Positions 9,101 through 16,479 of a stretch of 27,255 bases of DNA are shown piece after piece (positions within the stretch are counted from its first letter, which is position 1; each line of letters opens with the position of its first letter). The stretch is from a virus. The stretch covers positions 1 to 27,255 of the IMG/VR virus record IMGVR_UViG_3300031226_000007; one strand, 5' to 3'. The translations under genes and the position numbers were made by a program. The notes below the pieces were generated by a model that was not told the DNA's origin, searched no databases, and saw nothing but the letters and a program-made list of their open reading frames with translations.

Positions 9101-12100
9101 TTAGCAGCTGCATAGTGAGCTGCAACCTGAGCTGCGGTCAGTGCGTAGCTGTAGACAGCAGCATCATCGATGCTACCATGGAAGTAGCGAGTGCCGTTAG
9201 ATGCCTGGCGCCCGATGTTAAGTTCATTGCCCGTATCTGTGAGAGTGACATTGGTATCAAGGATGGTGACATCAACACCATCAATGTAAACCTTGCGAGT
9301 AGAACCACTCTTGGTTCCTACGACGTGGTGAACAAGTCCATCAGCTGAGATACCTGGATTAGCGTGGGCGAAGATACCACCGCCATCCTGCCTCCACAGG
9401 ACCTGCCCATTGACCGTGTTGTCGTCAAGCTGGAGCCCGTAAGCTCCACCTTTCATAACTATTGAGTCTAGATTTGCATCATTGGTTCGTCTGATCAAGG
9501 CTTCTACGGAGACTGAGTCACCGAGATCTAGCTTTGCATCATCGAGAATTTGAACGTACTGAGTAGATCCATCAAGAGTGATGGCAGTATCAGTCTCAGT
9601 AGTTCCGCCAGGTGCACCTAGTATTGGATTGTTGATGTATGTGCCATTGTTGCCGGAACCAGTTTCGTCCCTTGCAACTGTGCCACTGAGCTCACCCAAT
9701 CTCCAGTAAGCTCGTGGATTGTCGGCAAGGACGGCTTGAGCATAAGGTGAGAATCTAGACAGGCTGTGGGCACGTGCTTGAGCTGGGGTTAGCTCAGTGC
9801 TATAAACAGCAACTTCATCAATGTATGCATAGGATGGGGCGACCAAGAGGCCGCGATTGTAGTAGTCGCCAACCGTCAGGATAGACGGGGCTGTTCCATT
9901 CCATACCGGCGTCGATCCCGCGACTGAGACATCTACACCATCGAGGTAAATCTTGGGGATAGCCGCGGAACCAGCAGCTTTAGTGACGAGGATATGGTGC
10001 TGCTGATTACTTGTGATTGGAACAGAAGAGTGAACTGCTTGGTTGTTATCATCATCTACATAAAGGAGATTATCACTTGACTGAATGTAGATGTTAGGGG
10101 TACCGGTCCCTGTCGAGAGAAGAAAGTAGTAGCTAGATCCAGATATACCATTACGTTTGAAGATTAACTCATACGACCACGGGTTGAAGCCGACTGGCAA
10201 CGGTGGCGAAGCGACTGACATATCGCCACGTGTTCCAAGCGTCGGCATGAACAGCACTGATGGGCTGTCGTCATTTGGCAATAAGCTCGGTTGACCTAAT
10301 GTGTAGTTGGAACCATTATAAGTTCCGTCTACTCCACCAACCTGAGCTACCGCGGTTGTACCTGTCTTATCTCCTAATCTCCAGTAAGCAACTGGTGAAT
10401 CATCTAGAACAGCTTGCTTGTAGTCGCTGGCATAAACTATCGGCCTTGGTAGTATGAAGCTAGCTAAGCTGGCTGCAGCTACCAGGGTTGTAGAACCGAA
10501 TGCTTCACCGGATGCTATACCTGACGGCTGGATTAGGACTGCTCCGTGGATTAGAGTAGGAGCACCTAATACTTCAGCTGACGCTATCCCTGTGGGAAGG
10601 AGGTTCTTGCTGTTCCTGACAACGAAAGTTGCGAACGATTCTTGAGTCGCGATCCCCACAGGGGAGATGACGACTCCGCCCTTCAGGAACGAAGGAGTAC
10701 CTAACGCCTCGTCTGAAGGATCACCCACGGGTAGAATGTTGGTGTTGCCGTGGATGAGAGTCGCAGCTCCAACTACCTCAGATGAAGGAATAGCTGAAGG
10801 CTGTATGAACTTAGCGGGATAGGTCAGGACTAATGCGAAGGTTCCGAATGATTCCTGAGTCGCCAGACCAGTCGGAATGATATTGACTGGTCCGTGAATC
10901 AGTGTAGCTGTGCCGAATGCCTCAGCGGAAGCGATACCAGAGGGCTTGATGCTAGGAACTGATTGACTTAGAGATTGACTGAATGTTACGAATGTGTCGC
11001 CAGTAGCTCCAGAGGCACCAGCATAATAGAGAGTAACAGTAGTACCAGAGGTCGACGCGCCGTCTGGCGAATCGTCCGTTAAGAATCTAATACGAATTCT
11101 TTCATCGTCTGCGACTGCTAGGTCATCACCACTGACAAGAAATGAGGCGGCCGCTTCTGTGGCTGGAAGTGAGTTAGCTCTCTCACCCCAGGAGGTGGCA
11201 CCCCATTCTGTTACAGTTGATCCATCGGCAGAGATTTTAGCAATCTCACAACGAATGGTTGTCCTCTGACCAGGAGATGCAATCCTCGCATTGACTCTAA
11301 CAGCTCCACCTAAGGTGAAAGCTGCGAGTTTCTTGGTGAACCAATCAACTGGAGTACCAGCAGCGGTATCTGTGACTTGGATCGGTGGTACCCAGCCAGT
11401 AACAGTGTTGGTGACATCAGTCTGAACACCAGCACCACGAGAAGTCCACGCTTCTCGACCTACGAATGGGAATGTCCCAAGAGTGCTCCCAGCGGAGAAG
11501 TCATCTAATCTAAATGTCGTATCATTAGAGAAGATGGCTACTTTGCCAGCACTCATATACGTGAAGTCTTCAGCTGCAGCAGCTAAAGTCCAAGAACCAC
11601 CGCTGGGCTTGTACCAAGCTTCAATAGAGCTACCGTAGCAACGAATGCCAAGCTGAGCTCCGAGCGTGAGAGCGGTGATAGTGACAGTAGCTAGAGTGGT
11701 AGAAGCAGTGGCGACAACTCGCTGAACAACGATAGTACCCGGAGTACCATGCGTGTATCCAACACGGTAACCGTTGTATGTACCAGCTCCACCCTCAGCA
11801 GTAATCCTAGCGATGAGGCCAAAGTTATTTAAGCTGGCCAGTGCCGTTTGAACAGTGATAACGGCTTCAACATCTGGACCGAAGTTAGCTGGAGTCCAGT
11901 AACTTAGTCTGATTGAACCAGCTGTGTTACTGCAAACTCCATTGCTGAGCCTCTGAAGCGGACCCTGTGAAGTATTGAGGCTCGCCCAGTTCCCACCTTC
12001 AGAGAGCGGACTCTCATCAGCTCCAGTGAAGCTGGATACTAGTGAAGCTGCTGATGGTGCAAAATCAGTTGCAGTATTTGTTGGAAAGACCTGCGTACCA

Positions 12101-12735
12101 GCTGGTTCAGAGGCGAACGTGACATTCTCAGTCAGCTGGATCCAAGAATCACCAGTTACACCAGCAGTTCCTCCGTTATATGTAAAGTTGGTAGCAAAAC
12201 TCGAGGCCATAGTTCCGCCGCCGTCCGAGAAGTATGGACGGAAGCGAAGTCTATCGCCTTTCTTAACAACGACTCCAGCAGCAGGAGTAGTTGCAAAGTT
12301 GTTAACCGCATCAACAGAAAGTGCTAATTCAGTCGAGTTATTGGATCTAACAATCTGAGTAATCGCGCCTGTCTTGCCATCGATTACATCAAGTACACCA
12401 TTGAGGGCAGCATTCGCCGACATGCTCGACTCATAGCCCCAGAGGTTCCAAGTGACGGAACCAGAGATGGTGACCGCAGCAGCTACCGGGGGTGAGACGA
12501 AATCCATTCCAGATGCTGGATAGCCAACCTCAAGACCAGCTGAGACGAGAACAGGACCAGCGATGGTAGTTATTCCACCGCCCTGATTCGATGCACCGGG
12601 GGTTGTTTGCAATCCTCTGGTAGCCCATGGAACAGCTGTTCCACGCATATTGGGAGTATTGGTACCAGAACCCCAATCACAACCGACGCCTGATGGAGCT
12701 CCACCAGCCAATTTAGGATATAGCTTGGTAGCCAT
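6181..12735 (-). CDS. Giant LamG and 22-residue-repeat virion protein (putative fibre)
   Basis: This 2184-residue protein takes a quarter of the window. In order: a ~590-residue N-terminal part of beta-rich, concanavalin-like segments (for example SFTGADESPLSEGGNWAS and GLIARITAEGG); repeats 1-7 (about 596-765); two tandem LamG-like domains starting QAVLDDSPVAYWRLG (near 770) and QAVLADNPRAYWRLG (near 998); repeats 8-15; a third LamG-like region around LSGLALWWLPADI (near 1436); then about 22 more repeats to residue 2130. The tail carries near-repeats GGWPETQGDAANTK and GGWPELQGALANTK. The repeat consensus is roughly ILPTGIASAEAFGTPTLIHG. LamG folds usually bind glycans. The gene lies between capsid and neck genes, so a head fibre is as likely as a tail fibre. 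Start ATG overlaps the upstream stop (TGATG). Function is inferred. Confidence 0.82.
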   Translation of the reverse strand: MATKLYPKLAGGAPSGVGCDWGSGTNTPNMRGTAVPWATRGLQTTPGASNQGGGITTIAGPVLVSAGLEVGYPASGMDFVSPPVAAAVTISGSVTWNLWGYESSMSANAALNGVLDVIDGKTGAITQIVRSNNSTELALSVDAVNNFATTPAAGVVVKKGDRLRFRPYFSDGGGTMASSFATNFTYNGGTAGVTGDSWIQLTENVTFASEPAGTQVFPTNTATDFAPSAASLVSSFTGADESPLSEGGNWASLNTSQGPLQRLSNGVCSNTAGSIRLSYWTPANFGPDVEAVITVQTALASLNNFGLIARITAEGGAGTYNGYRVGYTHGTPGTIVVQRVVATASTTLATVTITALTLGAQLGIRCYGSSIEAWYKPSGGSWTLAAAAEDFTYMSAGKVAIFSNDTTFRLDDFSAGSTLGTFPFVGREAWTSRGAGVQTDVTNTVTGWVPPIQVTDTAAGTPVDWFTKKLAAFTLGGAVRVNARIASPGQRTTIRCEIAKISADGSTVTEWGATSWGERANSLPATEAAASFLVSGDDLAVADDERIRIRFLTDDSPDGASTSGTTVTLYYAGASGATGDTFVTFSQSLSQSVPSIKPSGIASAEAFGTATLIHGPVNIIPTGLATQESFGTFALVLTYPAKFIQPSAIPSSEVVGAATLIHGNTNILPVGDPSDEALGTPSFLKGGVVISPVGIATQESFATFVVRNSKNLLPTGIASAEVLGAPTLIHGAVLIQPSGIASGEAFGSTTLVAAASLASFILPRPIVYASDYKQAVLDDSPVAYWRLGDKTGTTAVAQVGGVDGTYNGSNYTLGQPSLLPNDDSPSVLFMPTLGTRGDMSVASPPLPVGFNPWSYELIFKRNGISGSSYYFLLSTGTGTPNIYIQSSDNLLYVDDDNNQAVHSSVPITSNQQHHILVTKAAGSAAIPKIYLDGVDVSVAGSTPVWNGTAPSILTVGDYYNRGLLVAPSYAYIDEVAVYSTELTPAQARAHSLSRFSPYAQAVLADNPRAYWRLGELSGTVARDETGSGNNGTYINNPILGAPGGTTETDTAITLDGSTQYVQILDDAKLDLGDSVSVEALIRRTNDANLDSIVMKGGAYGLQLDDNTVNGQVLWRQDGGGIFAHANPGISADGLVHHVVGTKSGSTRKVYIDGVDVTILDTNVTLTDTGNELNIGRQASNGTRYFHGSIDDAAVYSYALTAAQVAAHYAAAKASTAQRFGLLTLAIQAPATNILPAGIASGEAIGAATLIHGNVNILPVGDPSDEVFGSPTLLRGGVLIQPTAIPSAEAFGLPVLITGAGAILPAGIASAEALGSHTLIHGAVIILPTGIASAEAIGSTTLVHGSVNILPTGIGTAEALGAPALLRGGISILPVGIATQESFGTFSLITGNVNVIPSGIASAEVIGSHTLVKATVTSYILPPSISAPGEGAFAPDDLSGLALWWLPADIVAAPMVGTPPPSVVTNVLNGQPIARFNTNEGRVRVTSGLGVTNNYTIAYVARLRDANMGRVVNSIYPPNNFLLGFWNGFEDVGYDGGFFTPDMRAAQTTNWKLYSADGVSGTSRLFSDGNYLSSGFGGAFGDMLAIGGYDPTLPAETPNADVAEVILYDHALSDSDRQLVEGYLRAKYFGAGVVTSSFGTPTLVTSAAIIPAGVASQESFNPVTLVHGNVNIQPTGIATAESVGTPTLVLGQAPAVSILPSGIPTAEAVGTHTLVHGSVSILPSGIGSQEVLGTPTLLHGSVNILPTGITSGEIFGSTLLSTGAFFILPFAITSGEAVGNPTLLHGAVSIQPAGIATQESFGPVTLTATAAVLPVGIASQEAVGTPTLLHGNANIIPTGIPSAEALGTPSLLTGAFTVQPAGIATQESFGSIALLHGNANIQPTGIATQESFGAFTLKATSSILPAAIGSGETLGNATLITGNVNIIPTGIASGEAFGTAILTSLGGPRFIAPAGIVSAESFGTHVLIPGNVNIAAAGISSAQVFGTAILLPGAVTINQALFGIPSAETFGSPTLLTGAGSVSPTGIVTGEALGVPVIIPGTARISVTGVPTAESFGSIALVPRSNIIPGGISSAELLGLPILTVRPQLAIAPPSITSAELFGLPKLTTGAFFIYPVGISSAEAFGIPLLQGERSGWTWTHASSSGSTRQGGWPETQGDAANTKDGGWPELQGALANTKRNEGDS
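6345..7835 (-). repeat. Block 3 of the 22-23-residue repeats
   Basis: About 22 tandem copies of a 66-69-bp coding unit, each translating to a variant of I-x-P-x-G-I-x-[ST]-x-E-x-[FLV]-G-x-x-x-L-x-x-G. The copies are diverged but share DNA words such as the codons for GIATQESFG. Such tandem units can gain or lose copies by recombination, so copy number may vary among related phages. Confidence 0.85.
8485..9050 (-). repeat. Block 2 of the 22-23-residue repeats
   Basis: Eight tandem copies between the second and third LamG-like regions, from ILPAGIASGEAIG to VIPSGIASAEVIGSH. The DNA string CCCTGTGGGAAGGAT recurs at the same place in two of them, which points to recent duplication or gene conversion. 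Confidence 0.82.
10465..10955 (-). repeat. Block 1 of the 22-23-residue repeats
   Basis: Seven tandem copies before the first LamG-like domain, from IKPSGIASAEAFG to IQPSGIASGEAFG. One copy has the variant PVGDPSDEALG, which reappears in block 2 (PVGDPSDEVFG). This suggests that blocks 1 and 2 arose by duplication of a larger segment. Confidence 0.82.
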
Positions 12736-12962
12736 CAGCTAGTCCACCATCTTCGCCACGGGCGCCATTGAGGTCGAGCTACAACTCGCCTCAGAGGCCA
12801 GCCATCTATGACGAAAAGAGCAAGCTTCCACCAGGGTGTATTCCATACATCCTGGAGCTTCTCTAGCTGACGAACACGATTAGCAAGCTGTCCGACATTC
12901 ACCCACAGAGAAGTAACATGAACGTCCGCATCTTCAATTGTATTGATCTGACGGGTGTCCAT
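12735..12962 (-). CDS. Small Trp-rich, possibly membrane-active protein
   Basis: This is a 75-residue protein if it starts at ATG 12962, which I prefer. A longer frame to 13058 would run through the stem-loop at 12982-13013 and overlap the end of the 142-aa gene. The N-terminal half is a short coiled coil (SLWVNVGQLANRVRQLEKL). It is followed by a hydrophobic stretch WWKLALFVIDGWPL and a Trp/Arg-rich end (RPQWRPWRRWWTS). The amphipathic, Trp-rich end suggests contact with membrane or another protein. The stop overlaps the giant gene start by one base, so the two are probably translated together. No family is recognised. A role in assembling or anchoring the giant protein is possible but unproven. 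Confidence 0.62.
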   Translation of the reverse strand: MDTRQINTIEDADVHVTSLWVNVGQLANRVRQLEKLQDVWNTPWWKLALFVIDGWPLRRVVARPQWRPWRRWWTS

Positions 12963-12981
12963 GTTCTGCCCATCACCTAGT

Positions 12982-13013
12982 TGTGGGGGCAGCTGGTGAG
13001 AGCTACCCCCACA
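12982..13013 (-). other. Strong stem-loop 8 nt after the 142-aa gene stop
   Basis: On the minus strand, UGUGGGGGUAGCU pairs with AGCUGCCCCCACA (13 pairs, one U-G) around a 6-base loop. It starts 8 nt after the stop codon of the upstream gene and has no U-tract, so it is not a classical terminator. It most likely protects the 3' end of the upstream message, sets an RNA processing point, or attenuates transcription. Confidence 0.75.
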
Positions 13014-13021
13014 GACACCCG

Positions 13022-13450
13022 TTAGAGCTTGAAGATCTTGTTCGCCGTGTTGTCCCACTGGGCAGTGATGTCGCCGCCGTTCGGGCCGACCGGTTCACCA
13101 GTCGCCGTGTCGATGTAGGCGATGAGCTGCCAGTCAGAACCATTCGCGGTAGCTGTAGAGACGAAGAGGAGGATCGCACCAACGGTCGGCCCAGAAACTG
13201 CTGTGAAGACGGTGTCAGCGGCATCAGCGATACCAGCTGTGGCAGTCTTGGTTCCAAGCGATGGAGCGGAGAAGCCGACCCGAGCACCAGTAGGAACTGA
13301 TGCGAACACCGTGTCCAACGAAGCATTGAACACGTAAGCGGTCGGTAGGTTAGCGATCGAGACCAGCTGAGCTCGAATTGGAGCGTTCAGCCAGTTGATT
13401 GATCCCTGAAGGAATGCGTTTCGGCCGGTATCGTATAGAGCATTAGCCAT
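13022..13450 (-). CDS. Conserved phage structural protein (MANALYD family)
   Basis: This 142-residue protein begins MANALYDTGRNAFLQGSINW, a start seen in a recurrent family of small phage virion proteins of unsettled role. The middle shows beta strands (TGARVGFSAPSLGTKTATAG, then ILLFVSTATANG). The end, TPNGGDITAQWDN-type followed by KIFKL, is also typical of the family; here it reads VGPNGGDITAQWDN. The family identification is from memory of such sequences, not a search. ATG 13450 lies inside the end of the glycosyltransferase gene (8-base overlap). A strong stem-loop follows 8 nt after the stop, as after the major capsid gene, which suggests high expression and a multi-copy virion part such as a decoration or minor head protein. 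Confidence 0.72.
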   Translation of the reverse strand: MANALYDTGRNAFLQGSINWLNAPIRAQLVSIANLPTAYVFNASLDTVFASVPTGARVGFSAPSLGTKTATAGIADAADTVFTAVSGPTVGAILLFVSTATANGSDWQLIAYIDTATGEPVGPNGGDITAQWDNTANKIFKL

Positions 13451-16409
13451 TTAAGAAGCTCTCCCACTGAATGGATCTTTCGTCCCAAGAACGGGCTGGG
13501 GCCGATTTCTTGATCCTCTTGCGAAGACCGTCATCTTCTTCCTGGTTCATCAGGTGGATCACAGCGTTAGCATAGGCCTGTTGAACTGATGGGTCATGGA
13601 CATCACCCTCAATATCTATTCCACCCTGAACAGTTTCACTCAGGCCAGCAAATCTGTTGGTGACCGGGATGCAACCCGCCAGCTGTGCTTCAACAGCGGT
13701 GATGCAGTAAGTCTCGGGGAAGTATGTTGGGTAGAGCCAGATGCTGGACTTGGAGAATTCTTCAGCAAGTTTATCTTGTGGAATCCTCCCATGCTGCACC
13801 ACGTTCTTGCTGTTTAGGAAAAGCTGGTCCATTCCAGACTTGAAGTTGACGAGTTGGTCGTAGCCTGGTAAGGAAGCTGCCTTGTTGAAGCTGTCCCACC
13901 CGTAGAAGACGTGCAGTTCAGCGTCTGGGACGGCTTCCACGATCTTAGGCCAGATTCGGTCCAGTACGATGTCCAATCCCCGATCCGGACTCGAGGAGTA
14001 GATGACTCGCTTGGGATTTCGTATCGCCTTCTTTCGGAAGAGCTCACGGTCAACACCATTCCCAATGATGTGGATCTTAGACTCATCGATGAACGGATAA
14101 GTCTCGATCACGTGTTCTTTGTGCCACTGTGTCAGAACAATGAATGAGTCGAACTCCTTAGCCCGAGCCTTCGTTAATCGATCTCCGTAGTCGGTATCAT
14201 GCATCCACAGGGCCAAGTGCTCGGTGTTGATCTCCCAATCTGCGGCCTCAGGAAGCCTCCAGGAGATGTAGAGGTCAGAGTGTATTTCGGAACGGAAGTG
14301 GTCCGTGGGGCGATAACAAACCCCATTGTAGTAGCCCGGCTCGTCGATGGGGTTGTAGACGATCGGCCTGCGATTCTTCTTAGCGAACGACTCAGCAAGC
14401 CTGATAACCGCCGTCTCAGATCCACCAAGCCCCTTCTCCTTGAGCTTCTTTGGTCCCCATTCCTCGAGTCCTGATTGAGCGCCTATGATGATTGTCTCAC
14501 CGAGCTGGACGCCAGGCTTGTAATCAGCGAAGATCCACCCCGTGGGTCCCCATGATTGCTTGTACAAATTCCAGATCTGACCACGACGACTGAGCAGACG
14601 CTCGATGTCGAACTGGTCAAAGATTCTGAGGTGCCCCTTGGGCTCATCCTTATCCCAGGCTGGGATGTTACCATCTTCCCAGGACATATAAGGAGTAGTG
14701 AGTGCGATATGATTAGCTGTCTTCTCGAGCCTATCGAGTGTGGCAGCTGGATTGACTACGTGCTCGATGATTTCGAAGAAGATGGCAAGGTCAGCTTTGT
14801 CACCTTCCCACCCTCCAATCTCATCAACGTTACCGACTTGGAAACGAGCGTCAATTCCCCATTCTTTAGCTCGTAACGACGCGAGTTCCGTACAACGAGG
14901 GTCAAGGTCGAACCCCGTGACGTGGGCTCCGAGTTCCCTGGCGAGGGGGAGGGCAATAAAGCCATCCGAACACCCCCAATCCACTACTGTCTTAGCCTTG
15001 ATCCGCTTGCCGACTTCTATAGCGAACTTCATTCGTGGATAATTGAGCCAGTCAGGATTGTTGATCGACTCATCGGGCATGGGTACCCAATGTGGATTGT
15101 CGTTGTAGAAGTCAGTCATGATCTGCGGATTGTCGATATGCGCTGTCTGCGACATCGACCGCTGCCAGACTTCATGGATAGTGGTGCTATTCTCGATCTT
15201 CTTTGGCACCACGTCGAATAGCTTGCGAACCTTGAGCCACTCGTCGTTCCGACCGAGATGTTCCCTGAGCGTCAGAAAGGCAGACTGAACTAGATTAAGC
15301 TCAGCCGACTGACGGAGTAACCTGATCTGCTCTGCCACAGCTGGGTCTGGCTTGAACTCGTAGGCATTCTCGTAGTTTCTCAGCGCCATCTCGTGGTCAC
15401 CGAGGTGCGTGTAACAGAGGGCGATGAGCAGAGAAGGCTCGTACGTGTACTCAAGCGGATTCGTGATCAGCATGGTACGAGGCTTGGGCTTTGAAACCCC
15501 AATCTTCAAGTACTCGAGTGCAGCTGCCCAGTTGTTCAGAGGCTCAGATGAATAGGACTTCGCGAGAGAGAAGTAGGCATCTGGCCAGTCGGGCAGCATC
15601 GCAATTGCATCTGTGGCTGCCCTGATAGACCGATCGATCTCACCAATACTTCGCCAAGCATGCGAGATGCGAACCTGTGCCTGATACTTCTCCTCGTCCC
15701 AGCCGCTAAGCTTGACGAATCGCTGGAGATGAAGAATTGCTTCTCTGATCTCTCCACGACCAAGATTCTCGGAACCGAGATACACCAGCAGCCTAGGATC
15801 AGGATTAGGCTCTGAGTCCTGGAGCTGCTGATACAGAATCTTCAGGTTTCGGTCAGGCTCATGCTTCATCGGTGGCTTGTGGTGAATGACCACTACGTCG
15901 TCAAGCTTGAGCGGGACGGTGACGAACTGAGGGATCAAAACCTCGTGGACCTTGCCAGCCCACTTCCAGTCCACAGGGAGCTCTGGGTGCCTCTTGACCA
16001 GTCGCTCACGAATGAGATAACAGATCGTCATCCCACTATCATCACGACCGTAGTCGTAGCCCATGTAGAAGGCGTCTGTGTTGGGATTGTTGTCGATATA
16101 CCCCTTCAGCTTCTCGCCGCCGTAGAGGGTATCATCCCCATCCAACCACAGGAAGTACTCGCCCGTGCACCGTTCGAGAACCAGATTCCTCGCTTCTGAG
16201 AAATCCTCGGTCCACTCGATGTCGAAATACTCGATGTTCTCCCACTTCTTGATGATGTCCAGAGTATCATCAGTGGACTCCCCAGCTAACCCGATAACAA
16301 TCTGGTCAACATAGGGAGCCACCGATTCCAGTAAAGCTTGTAAGGTACGACCCTCGTTCCTTACAATCATGCCTAAGGAGATAGTTGACACGCCGCCGCT
16401 CACTTTCAA
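13443..16409 (-). CDS. Multidomain glycosyltransferase-TPR-methyltransferase-glycosyltransferase
   Basis: This 988-residue protein joins four units. Residues 1-180 are a GT2 (GT-A) glycosyltransferase: SLGMIVRNEG at the start, EARN at 72-75 and the metal-binding DGDD at 90-93. Residues ~205-400 are TPR-like helical repeats. Residues ~455-580 are a class I SAM methyltransferase with DWGCSDG at 477-483, GFDLD at 499-503 and EIIEHV near 546. Residues ~650-988 are a GT4-type (GT-B) glycosyltransferase with GLGGSE at 660-665 and an EX7E motif (E899, E907) in FPETYCITAVEAQ. All key residues look intact. It lies between the major capsid and other virion genes, so modification of virion proteins is more likely than of DNA. 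The first codon is TTG; GTG at 16391 is an equal alternative, as neither has a clear ribosome site. Confidence 0.85.
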   Translation of the reverse strand: MKVSGGVSTISLGMIVRNEGRTLQALLESVAPYVDQIVIGLAGESTDDTLDIIKKWENIEYFDIEWTEDFSEARNLVLERCTGEYFLWLDGDDTLYGGEKLKGYIDNNPNTDAFYMGYDYGRDDSGMTICYLIRERLVKRHPELPVDWKWAGKVHEVLIPQFVTVPLKLDDVVVIHHKPPMKHEPDRNLKILYQQLQDSEPNPDPRLLVYLGSENLGRGEIREAILHLQRFVKLSGWDEEKYQAQVRISHAWRSIGEIDRSIRAATDAIAMLPDWPDAYFSLAKSYSSEPLNNWAAALEYLKIGVSKPKPRTMLITNPLEYTYEPSLLIALCYTHLGDHEMALRNYENAYEFKPDPAVAEQIRLLRQSAELNLVQSAFLTLREHLGRNDEWLKVRKLFDVVPKKIENSTTIHEVWQRSMSQTAHIDNPQIMTDFYNDNPHWVPMPDESINNPDWLNYPRMKFAIEVGKRIKAKTVVDWGCSDGFIALPLARELGAHVTGFDLDPRCTELASLRAKEWGIDARFQVGNVDEIGGWEGDKADLAIFFEIIEHVVNPAATLDRLEKTANHIALTTPYMSWEDGNIPAWDKDEPKGHLRIFDQFDIERLLSRRGQIWNLYKQSWGPTGWIFADYKPGVQLGETIIIGAQSGLEEWGPKKLKEKGLGGSETAVIRLAESFAKKNRRPIVYNPIDEPGYYNGVCYRPTDHFRSEIHSDLYISWRLPEAADWEINTEHLALWMHDTDYGDRLTKARAKEFDSFIVLTQWHKEHVIETYPFIDESKIHIIGNGVDRELFRKKAIRNPKRVIYSSSPDRGLDIVLDRIWPKIVEAVPDAELHVFYGWDSFNKAASLPGYDQLVNFKSGMDQLFLNSKNVVQHGRIPQDKLAEEFSKSSIWLYPTYFPETYCITAVEAQLAGCIPVTNRFAGLSETVQGGIDIEGDVHDPSVQQAYANAVIHLMNQEEDDGLRKRIKKSAPARSWDERSIQWESFLNG

Positions 16410-16414
16410 TCATA

Positions 16415-16427
16415 GTGCATAATGCAC
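16415..16427. repeat. Short perfect dyad GTGCAT-A-ATGCAC
   Basis: A 13-base palindrome lies directly upstream of the glycosyltransferase start and just after the capsid-gene stem-loop. The minus strand between it and the start reads TATGAT, a -10-like hexamer, but no -35 is present at the right distance. It could be an operator or a small hairpin. No role can be assigned. Confidence 0.4.
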
Positions 16428-16435
16428 GGTGGATA

Positions 16436-16471
16436 GGAGGGGAGCCCCAGGGAGGACGAGAGCTCCCCTCC
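16436..16471 (-). other. Strong stem-loop 8 nt after the major capsid gene stop
   Basis: On the minus strand GGAGGGGAGC pairs perfectly with GCUCCCCUCC around a 16-base loop. It begins 8 nt after the capsid stop codon and has no U-tract. Expected roles are 3'-end protection of the capsid message or partial attenuation before the large glycosyltransferase gene, whose product is needed in far fewer copies. Confidence 0.78.
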
Positions 16472-16479
16472 GTGACGGT

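Noticed and set aside
12735-13058. Longer 107-aa version of the Trp-rich protein
   Set aside because: Its first 32 codons lie over the strong stem-loop and overlap the 142-aa gene. ATG 12962 gives a more sensible protein.
16409-16437. Promoter for the glycosyltransferase gene (TATGAT at 16414-16409)
   Set aside because: There is no -35 at the proper distance, and the start of transcription would fall inside or right at the start of the coding sequence.
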